Shown in pieces: positions 1 to 4,866 of a stretch of DNA of 9,428 nucleotides (the first letter of the stretch is position 1; each line of letters begins with the position of its first letter). Both the position numbers and the translations under genes were made by a program. Location of the stretch: positions 1 through 9,428 of the forward strand of contig CAIMDH010000060.1 in NCBI GenBank assembly GCA_903839715.1, read 5' to 3'. Source of the stretch: an uncultured bacterium (GTDB taxonomy: Bacteria; Patescibacteriota; Minisyncoccia; Phycocordibacterales; UBA918). Below the pieces are notes generated by a model. That model had not been told where the DNA came from. It ran no database searches and worked only from the letters and a program-made list of their open reading frames with translations.

Positions 1-77
1 ATCGATAAAACGCTCTTCTTCTAAATGTGTCAGCTTCTTTATCTGTTCCGATAAAATCAGATGGAGCATTTCATGTA
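1..77. repeat. Direct repeat, left copy (pairs with 3634-3710)
   Basis: Bases 1-77 are identical to 3634-3710 in the same orientation. Identity then fades over about 35 more bases (CC/TT at 78-79, then scattered changes). The repeat reaches the window edge, so its true length is not visible. It covers the HEXXH and C-terminal coding part of the metallopeptidase. Together the two copies bracket the candidate RiPP cassette. Confidence 0.9.
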
Positions 78-186
78 CCAAAGTTTCTATCCACTCATCT
101 GGATTACCCTTTATAAAGATAGGGTGCGGGTGTTTTCTGTATTTCTCAAGATTACCGACTTTGATGTGTCTCGGTTTGCAAACTAA
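1..186 (-). pseudogene. 5'-truncated HEXXH metallopeptidase fragment (partial)
   Basis: Minus-strand frame encoding a segment with NPDEW, ETLVHEMLHLILSEQ and LEEERFID, nearly identical to the C-terminal half of the intact gene at 3574-4104. It holds the zinc-binding HEMLH. The 3' end lies outside the window. The frame is closed upstream by TAA at 187-189, and no ATG, GTG or TTG precedes the metallopeptidase core, so the N-terminal half is missing. The residues just upstream (CKPRHIKVGNLEKYRKHPHP) do not match the intact copy, so the resemblance stops near NPDEW. Either this is a remnant left by recombination or the tail of a diverged paralog. Its truncated end abuts the promoter of the small peptide gene. 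Confidence 0.6.
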
Positions 187-191
187 TTATG

Positions 192-219
192 TTGACATAT
201 ATTTGTTTTCATATATATT
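192..219 (+). promoter_or_regulatory. Sigma-70-type promoter for the small peptide gene
   Basis: A perfect -35 TTGACA (192-197) is followed by a 16-base spacer and TATATT (214-219), one mismatch from the -10 consensus. Transcription would start near 226, giving a leader of about 80 bases before the ATG at 307. Confidence 0.55.
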
Positions 220-241
220 TTACATCAGACTGTAAAGGCCG

Positions 242-266
242 GTTTGTGTCAATGCCTGACACAGAC
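242..266 (+). promoter_or_regulatory. Hairpin in the leader of the small peptide mRNA
   Basis: GTTTGTGTCA (242-251) pairs with TGACACAGAC (257-266) around a 5-base loop, giving ten pairs including one G-U. It lies between the predicted transcription start and the Shine-Dalgarno and is not followed by a T run, so it is not a simple terminator. It could be an operator half-site pair (the DNA is palindromic) or an RNA-stabilising stem. Confidence 0.35.
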
Positions 267-292
267 TGCATTCTTGCCTGGAGGTCTATCGC

Positions 293-298
293 AAGGAG
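293..298 (+). promoter_or_regulatory. Shine-Dalgarno AAGGAG of the small peptide gene
   Basis: AAGGAG at 293-298 stands 8 bases before the ATG at 307. This optimal spacing decides in favour of the 46-codon frame over the longer overlapping frame beginning at 189, which has no ribosome binding site and starts upstream of the promoter. Confidence 0.75.
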
Positions 299-306
299 TG
301 TAAGCT

Positions 307-447
307 ATGACCCGCAAAAAGAAATTCTCTTTCACTACCAAAGCTGTTCCGTTGGAACACAACGACCGCGGCAACTTCCAGACACAGTGCCGCAGTGGTG
401 GCGGTGGCAACGGCCGGTGCGGCAAAAAGATGCCTGAAAAGAAGTAA
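307..447 (+). CDS. Candidate azole-type RiPP precursor peptide, 46 aa
   Basis: Peptide beginning MTRKKKFSFTTKAVPLEHN and ending with a Gly-rich tail, CRSGGGGNGRCGKK followed by MPEKK. It has twelve Lys/Arg against three Asp/Glu. Two Cys (28 and 38), Ser30 and Thr26 are the heterocyclisable residues, clustered in the C-terminal half after a Cys-free leader-like N-terminus. That is the layout of microcin B17/LAP precursors, although this sequence matches no family I recognise. It has its own promoter, a strong Shine-Dalgarno and a perfect intrinsic terminator, so it is an independent, probably well-expressed gene. By my count GC is about 52%, and its Gly codons are GC-rich. I infer its role from the RRE-SagB-YcaO gene at 1223-3388. 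It could instead be an unmodified cationic peptide. Confidence 0.7.
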   Translation: MTRKKKFSFTTKAVPLEHNDRGNFQTQCRSGGGGNGRCGKKMPEKK

Positions 448-467
448 GGGTACGCCCCTACTGCCAG

Positions 468-502
468 ACGGGTGCGGTATAACAATACCGCACCCGTTTT
501 TC
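468..502 (+). terminator. Rho-independent terminator of the small peptide gene
   Basis: ACGGGTGCGGTAT (468-480) pairs perfectly over 13 bp with ATACCGCACCCGT (485-497) around the loop AACA. It is followed by TTTTT (497-501) and CTTT. It starts 20 bases after the stop codon and separates the peptide transcript from the peptidase gene. Confidence 0.9.
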
Positions 503-533
503 TTTACACACAACTCACACGCTTTGTTATAAT
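503..533 (+). promoter_or_regulatory. Promoter for a leaderless DUF2268 peptidase mRNA
   Basis: A perfect -10 TATAAT sits at 528-533. The best -35 match is TTTACA (503-508) at a long 19-base spacing. Only six bases separate the -10 from the ATG at 540, so transcription should start at or next to the start codon. No Shine-Dalgarno is present. Confidence 0.5.
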
Positions 534-539
534 ATATTT

Positions 540-1187
540 ATGCAAACATTCCATTATCATTTTCTTGAAACCAACAAAGAACTAAAAGCAATTGCAGTTA
601 GAATACGAGAGATTTTTGATGTGACTGCGGACAAGGTTGTTTCCTTGACTGAAGAGGTGGAGACAGATGTGGTTGTTCGCCACAGTCCGCAAAATTCGAT
701 TCCGGAATTAGGCACTTCTGGACAATACTCAAAGGACGCAAGATGTATTGATATTTACTTAGATTTGGACAATATACATCTTAAAAAGAACTTCGAAACA
801 GAAGTTGCGCGAACCCTTATTCATGAATATATGCACGTAGTGCGAGAGCAGTATGTTCCATGGGAAAATGGAACATTACTAGACTCTCTAATCGCAGAAG
901 GTTTGACACAAAGTTTCGAGCTTGAGGTACAGCCAGAGTTACCTCCTTCTATTTATGCCACCTCCTTTACTGAAAAAGAGTTAGATGATTTGTGGAATAA
1001 GGCAAAAGCTATTTTAAATCAGCGTGGGTGGGTTAATGATGAATGGTTCTTTGGTGGTGACAACATTAAGCGGTGGTCTGGATATTCACTCGGTTTTAAA
1101 TTGGTGCAAAACAAAATTAAAGAAAGTGGATTAAAGTCTAGCGAACTGTATAAACTACCCTCTGCTAATTTTTTAGATAAAAAATAG
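540..1187 (+). CDS. DUF2268-type putative zinc metallopeptidase
   Basis: A 215-residue protein without a signal peptide or membrane segment. The zincin motif HEYMH lies at residues 95-99 (H95, E96, H99). The motif IAEGL, with E120 as the likely third zinc ligand, follows 21 residues later, and there is a C-terminal GYSLGFKLV segment (181-189). This order (HEXXH, then AEG, then G-YS-G near the end) is that of the DUF2268 predicted zinc-dependent proteases, and the length is close to that family. The start at 540 is supported by the -10 box six bases upstream. It lies just downstream of the peptide gene's terminator and converges with the YcaO fusion gene. From position I infer it may process the leader or protect the producer; the sequence does not prove a substrate. 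A housekeeping or unrelated protease remains possible. Confidence 0.75.
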   Translation: MQTFHYHFLETNKELKAIAVRIREIFDVTADKVVSLTEEVETDVVVRHSPQNSIPELGTSGQYSKDARCIDIYLDLDNIHLKKNFETEVARTLIHEYMHVVREQYVPWENGTLLDSLIAEGLTQSFELEVQPELPPSIYATSFTEKELDDLWNKAKAILNQRGWVNDEWFFGGDNIKRWSGYSLGFKLVQNKIKESGLKSSELYKLPSANFLDKK

Positions 1188-1213
1188 GGCGAGGAGTATA
1201 ACTCCTCGCCCTA
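1179..1213 (-). terminator. Rho-independent terminator of the YcaO fusion gene
   Basis: A perfect 13-bp stem, 1185-1197 against 1201-1213, with a 3-base loop ATA. Read on the minus strand it is followed by TTTTTT (1184-1179). It starts nine bases after the YcaO stop codon and overlaps the stop codon of the converging peptidase gene. The plus strand has no T run after the stem, so it mainly serves the minus-strand gene, although the stem could also trim the peptidase transcript. Confidence 0.85.
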
Positions 1214-1222
1214 AGCCGTTGT

Positions 1223-3388
1223 TTACGCAAAAGGATGTGGGAACTTCCTGATGCTTCCGTAGCTCAAACGTTTACCTTTCTGACGAGCTATGTCATATAT
1301 CCTTTTCATACCACCAGGCTCTTGCCTGTACCCGAAGGTCATCGGCACGAGTCCCGGAACAATTGAACGTACGATGTTCAAGTCACCGTTGCCGCCATAC
1401 TGTTCCGAAAGGAATAACTGAGTGGTAATCAAAGGAACCTCCATCTGCTGTAACTTGTCCAGCAATCCGTTCCAGCTATTCACTGAAGCAGTCAGCTCGT
1501 TGGTTGCACGAGCCTCACCCCCAAACATAAAGTCAGCTCTATGGTAATATCCTTTCTGTTCGTAGAGTGCTCCATGATGCAGAGGCATGACCACCCCTGA
1601 CGGTTTTAGTGCTGTAGCTGGTCCATTTTGCAGTCTTGCTAAGACAGAAGCCTCAACCTCCATCAGTGCATGGTCTATAGCTGACTCTATTTCGAAACGA
1701 GAACATGAGGCACAGTTTGTATATGCCAATCCTTCATTTTGAACCAGGACAGTCACGACTGGTGCCAAATCAAGGGTATGATCCTTGACTGTGACTTTAA
1801 ACCCTTCTTTCTCAAGGATTGAAATGCGCTCCTGTAGGTATCGAGGCAAAGAACTAACCAATACTGTCGGGTAGACTAAGCCAGTCAGGTAGGCAATCAT
1901 AAACGAGTCTCGCTCTATAAGTTCGAGTACGCTTGATTCGACGGCCTTTTGCAGGTCGGGATGTGCCGCAACACCAGACGAGTTCGCAAAATAGTACGGT
2001 GGATTTTCTCCATAGTAAGGGAAATAAACAAGGTCAGCCAACAGGTGTTTACTTTCGCCTGATATTATATCTTTCCCTTCCACCCATTCATAAGCAATTT
2101 CTTCATCAAATCGCTCCATAGGAAAGTCGTTAAGCTGATACTGACTTTCGTGAAACTGAATAATGGTTCTCGGATCAACTGCATTCGGCACGTCTTTCAA
2201 TCGCGCTTTCAACAACGTCTCCGGAACACAACCACATGCCGCCCATTCTTTTGCTTCAGCCACAGCTTTAATCATGGCCATCTCAGGTGAGGTGTCTCGC
2301 CCATACGACCAATCTTCATTTAGCTCTTCTGACACTCGTGCTTGCGCAACAGCGAATGGTGCTTGGTAGGACTTGGCAATAGGCATAACCCAGTCTACTT
2401 CGTACACGTCTGTAGCTATGTCATCCTCTCTTGAGGGATGTCCGAAAAGAACAGTGGTCATCGGGAGGTATTCATCTGGCATTTCACAAGCAGTACGCAG
2501 TATATCTTCAGCAAAGCCGCCAATTTCTATCGTAGCAATGTGATGAGAGTGGGCAGCTAAATGAATATTCTGCGCAACATGCCCCACTTCTAGCGGAACA
2601 TATAGCATGCTGCGATTACCGTACTTCTCAGCGGTCTGTTTCAGAGAACCGCCAATAACCACCGCACCATGTGCTTTTTCGGCCATCAATGGGTCCATAA
2701 ATGCTCGTTGGAGTTTGGCAACATCCTCTGAGATCATTTCGAACCCAGCTGACCACATCTGACTGACATTCACACGATATACACCCGGAGAAAGTTCTCC
2801 CGACGAACGCATGAGTGCTAAGTACAGCATAATTGGGTACAACGCCCCGGCTGATGGAACGGTGCGTTTAGCATCTCTGCATTCACCGTATCCAGACCAG
2901 AGTATATCCACGATGACTTGTAATTCAACTGGTAACTTCGAGAAGCTACGAGTTGAACACCTGTTTTCGAGAAGATTACCAAAATTGAACTTTGACTTCT
3001 GATAGTAATTACAAACAGCCCCAGCTTTTTGGCGTTCCCAGGCTTTTTGGGCCAACTCGGCAGCTTCCTGGTCGCTGACTGCACGAGCGTAACGTGAAGG
3101 GTTTGTGGCGTATCGCCACACATCCTCACATACATACTTAGGGTCGATGAGTAGTCCAAGACGGAAGAGTTCATCAATCAGCTCAACAACACACTCCTGA
3201 TCCCACTCAGAGGTAAGTGAGTCAATTACTTGCATCTTTGTGAGTGCGCCGTCACATAATGTAACCAACTTCCCCATAAGAGAACCCGGGGCGTTGATGA
3301 TGATTTGCTGGTCGTTTTGCAGAAAGACTGTCTTGGTTTTTGTAACCTTGGCAGTCGTAGGGATCATGATGAGAGAATCGTCTTTCAT
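1223..3388 (-). CDS. RRE-SagB dehydrogenase-YcaO cyclodehydratase fusion (RiPP azole synthase)
   Basis: A 721-residue three-domain enzyme. Residues about 18-82 look like a winged-helix leader-binding domain (RRE/PqqD-like), with a beta-rich start, then LVTLCDGALTKMQVIDSL and VVELIDELFRLGLLID. Residues about 135-320 are a SagB-type FMN dehydrogenase: RCSTRSF (143-149), PSAGALYP (178-185), YVPLEVGHVAQNIHLAAH and VLFGHPS. Residues about 365-721 are YcaO: the ATP-site signature S485-xxx-E489-xx-E492-R493, then GYRQEPGGM, and the C-terminal end PHPFA. In known LAP pathways YcaO cyclodehydrates Cys/Ser/Thr with ATP and SagB oxidises azolines to azoles. Here all three functions sit on one chain, and no ThiF/E1-like domain is seen. 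AAGGA lies 7 bases before the ATG. Thioamidation is an alternative YcaO role, but the dehydrogenase argues for azoles. Confidence 0.9.
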   Translation of the reverse strand: MKDDSLIMIPTTAKVTKTKTVFLQNDQQIIINAPGSLMGKLVTLCDGALTKMQVIDSLTSEWDQECVVELIDELFRLGLLIDPKYVCEDVWRYATNPSRYARAVSDQEAAELAQKAWERQKAGAVCNYYQKSKFNFGNLLENRCSTRSFSKLPVELQVIVDILWSGYGECRDAKRTVPSAGALYPIMLYLALMRSSGELSPGVYRVNVSQMWSAGFEMISEDVAKLQRAFMDPLMAEKAHGAVVIGGSLKQTAEKYGNRSMLYVPLEVGHVAQNIHLAAHSHHIATIEIGGFAEDILRTACEMPDEYLPMTTVLFGHPSREDDIATDVYEVDWVMPIAKSYQAPFAVAQARVSEELNEDWSYGRDTSPEMAMIKAVAEAKEWAACGCVPETLLKARLKDVPNAVDPRTIIQFHESQYQLNDFPMERFDEEIAYEWVEGKDIISGESKHLLADLVYFPYYGENPPYYFANSSGVAAHPDLQKAVESSVLELIERDSFMIAYLTGLVYPTVLVSSLPRYLQERISILEKEGFKVTVKDHTLDLAPVVTVLVQNEGLAYTNCASCSRFEIESAIDHALMEVEASVLARLQNGPATALKPSGVVMPLHHGALYEQKGYYHRADFMFGGEARATNELTASVNSWNGLLDKLQQMEVPLITTQLFLSEQYGGNGDLNIVRSIVPGLVPMTFGYRQEPGGMKRIYDIARQKGKRLSYGSIRKFPHPFA

Positions 3389-3423
3389 TTGCGTATCCTT
3401 CTTTGGTTTGTGGAGAACAAAAC

Positions 3424-3443
3424 AGTCACTCGGATGAGTGACT
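3424..3443 (-). promoter_or_regulatory. Palindromic hairpin in the YcaO leader
   Basis: AGTCACTC and GAGTGACT form a perfect 8-bp inverted repeat with a 4-base spacer. It lies 35 bases upstream of the YcaO start codon and just downstream of the predicted promoter. Its place near the transcription start suits an operator or a leader stem. No T run follows it. Confidence 0.4.
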
Positions 3444-3453
3444 ACTGTGTGAA

Positions 3454-3482
3454 ACTATACAACAAATAGTTATTAATAGCAA
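3454..3482 (-). promoter_or_regulatory. Putative promoter of the YcaO fusion gene
   Basis: On the minus strand, TTGCTA (3482-3477), a 17-base spacer, then TATAGT (3459-3454). Transcription would start near 3447, giving a leader of about 59 bases with the hairpin at its head and AAGGA before the ATG. Confidence 0.4.
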
Positions 3483-3573
3483 TTATGTGCATCGTCGGAG
3501 TGATGGCTCAAGGGTAAGTCGAATATCCCTGCCTTATCCTTCTAAGTGTGCAGTGACAGTGTTGTTGATATTT

Positions 3574-4104
3574 TTAAATGTCCTGAACCTCATAATTTGG
3601 AAAAATATCACCAAATAGTTCCACGAATGTCTTATCGATAAAACGCTCTTCTTCTAAATGTGTCAGCTTCTTTATCTGTTCCGATAAAATCAGATGGAGC
3701 ATTTCATGTATTAAAGTCTCTACCCACTCATCTGGGTTACACTTTGTAATGTTTATATAAATTGTGTCTGGGGTATAGTAATAACCATACGGACCATAAA
3801 ATGTGAGTACACATCGATACTTGTCTAGATGTGTATCATTTGAGAGAATACTTAGCTTAGGAATGATACTAGGAGCATATTTTTTCCAACTTTCTTTGAT
3901 ACTTTTTTCAGCTTCAACAAATTTAAATGTATCAGAATCCTTTTGAATCTGTGTACTTATGTTATCGAAGTCACTCTTTTGTGAAAAGGGAAAATAATAA
4001 TACATTTTCATTTCCTCTAAAAAAGGTATGAATTCTTTTACTATCTCAGCGCTTTCAATAATGCTCTTTTCCGAAACATCAAAATGTAATACTAAATCTT
4101 TCAT
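3574..4104 (-). CDS. Putative small HEXXH metallopeptidase, unrecognised family
   Basis: A 176-residue soluble protein. HEMLH at 133-137 gives two zinc-ligand His and the catalytic Glu. EEERFID (151-157) offers a third Glu ligand at a gluzincin-like distance. Upstream are YGPYGYYYTPDTIYINI and NPDEW. There is no signal peptide or membrane segment. I know no function for it. The start at 4104 has no clear Shine-Dalgarno and overlaps a shifted frame of the orphan RHS tail (KITKHTYERF), so a recombination junction may lie right at the start codon. The 3' part is duplicated at the window's left edge, so this gene type flanks the RiPP cassette on both sides. It could be a cargo gene of the island, a RiPP-linked protease, or part of the toxin cassettes. 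The sequence does not decide between these. Confidence 0.7.
   Translation of the reverse strand: MKDLVLHFDVSEKSIIESAEIVKEFIPFLEEMKMYYYFPFSQKSDFDNISTQIQKDSDTFKFVEAEKSIKESWKKYAPSIIPKLSILSNDTHLDKYRCVLTFYGPYGYYYTPDTIYINITKCNPDEWVETLIHEMLHLILSEQIKKLTHLEEERFIDKTFVELFGDIFPNYEVQDI
3634..3710. repeat. Direct repeat, right copy (pairs with 1-77)
   Basis: Identical over 77 bases to the left edge of the window, in the same orientation, inside the 3' part of the metallopeptidase gene. Similarity continues with substitutions to about 3745. The spacing between copies is 3633 bases and encloses the peptide, peptidase and YcaO genes. Confidence 0.9.
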
Positions 4105-4530
4105 AGGTATGCTTCGTTATTTTCATTCCGCTGACAACGTCCATAACTTCGATTAGTGTTTTTATTGCTACCGGGGTGTATACACCCTCGCCTTCTCCAC
4201 CGCCTCCGCTGCCAACTTCGACATCTTGGCATAGTCACCTATGACACCAGCAACTGGTACTGCAGCAAACACCGACAATCCTACATCACCCCACTCTCCT
4301 TCAAAGATATACAGGACACCATCGAGAATACCACAGGCAGCGCCAATGGTTGAGGGCTCAAAACCACAGGCAGTGAGGGCGTAGTGGGCGGTTGTGCTGT
4401 CTGTGAAGAAATTCTTCAGACTAGTACCAAGGTTGTTACCGAAAGTGAGAGTGGCAGTGGTAATACCAGCTGAGGGGCTTTGGATTAGGTTTATGCTTGA
4501 GGCTGGGTTGTTGAAGGTGGCTGGTTTTGC
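4105..4530 (-). pseudogene. Orphan RHS C-terminal cassette, frameshifted and truncated
   Basis: A minus-strand frame starts with KPATFNNPASSINLIQSPSA and GNNLGTSLK. This matches RHS residues about 1139-1176 of the main gene at both protein and DNA level. It then departs into a different pre-toxin-like region (GAACGILDGVLYIFEGEWGD, then PVAGVIGDYAKMSKLAAEA) and stops at TAG 4168-4170. Another frame continues as GVYTPVAIKTLIEV and MKITKHTYERF down to the metallopeptidase start. That looks like the onset of a lost toxin domain, reached through a frameshift near 4175-4205. There is no start codon, core or complete toxin. It fits a displaced RHS tip left behind the active toxin/immunity pair. The region also holds a perfect 14-base palindrome at 4174-4187. 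Confidence 0.7.
4421..4527. repeat. RHS tip-exchange homology, orphan copy
   Basis: Aligns without gaps to 5534-5640, with 11 mismatches in 107 bases by my count, including an unbroken identical block of about 29 bases. It encodes the segment that precedes the variable pre-toxin/toxin module in both the intact and the orphan copy. Confidence 0.9.
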
Positions 4531-4532
4531 TG

Positions 4533-4859
4533 CTACATACTTTTCGTATAACAGATTGCATCAACAGTGTTTTTTAATTTCTTCAAAACACTAAATACTT
4601 CATCTAGTGAGTAACCTGTGCGAGTAAAAAATTCAAAAGTATCAAGCTCACGCAATAAATCTGTAATTAAGTTTCTTGCGATTTTAATTTCATCACAATT
4701 GAGTATTAGTTCATCATCAGTATTTATTTTAATAAGCAGATCATCTAATACTCCCTCTGTGTAGTTAGGTTTAATCTCCATATTATCTAAACCTATACCG
4801 TAAACTAATTCTTTTCTTGCTTGCTTTATTATATTTTTTTCGACGTCATTTAGTTTCAT
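4533..4859 (-). CDS. Candidate immunity protein for the RHS toxin
   Basis: A 108-residue soluble, mainly helical-looking protein rich in Asp/Glu and Lys. It has a C-terminal stretch, ELDTFEFFTRTGYSLDEV (71-88). From memory, EF-TR-G-E patterns like this occur in small proteins next to polymorphic toxins; I cannot name a family. It begins 7 bases after the RHS stop codon with no Shine-Dalgarno, so it is probably translationally coupled to the RHS gene. That is the standard place for the cognate immunity gene. Its last few codons run into the start of the orphan RHS cassette (TAG at 4533-4535, while homology begins near 4527), so the natural C-terminus may have been altered when the cassette was inserted. 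Confidence 0.65.
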   Translation of the reverse strand: MKLNDVEKNIIKQARKELVYGIGLDNMEIKPNYTEGVLDDLLIKINTDDELILNCDEIKIARNLITDLLRELDTFEFFTRTGYSLDEVFSVLKKLKNTVDAICYTKSM

Positions 4860-4866
4860 AAGATAC

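Noticed and set aside
189..437. 82-codon plus-strand frame overlapping the peptide gene
   Set aside because: It starts upstream of the promoter's -35, has no ribosome binding site and encodes no family-like features. The 307-447 frame has the Shine-Dalgarno, promoter and terminator.
249..513. Two minus-strand frames over the peptide gene
   Set aside because: They cross a strong terminator and have no ribosome binding site; they are antisense shadows of the peptide gene.
2818..3177. 119-codon minus-strand frame inside the YcaO gene
   Set aside because: It lies in another frame of a clearly coding, domain-rich gene.
3481..3573. tRNA-like stretch (GTGATGGCTCAAGGGTAAGTC resembles a D-arm) in the YcaO-metallopeptidase intergenic region
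   Set aside because: No pairing acceptor stem, no anticodon stem and no TTCGA-type T-arm. At most it is a degraded remnant, and I see no other gene there. A weak 9-bp stem (AAGGGTAAG with CTTATCCTT) is not enough for a call.
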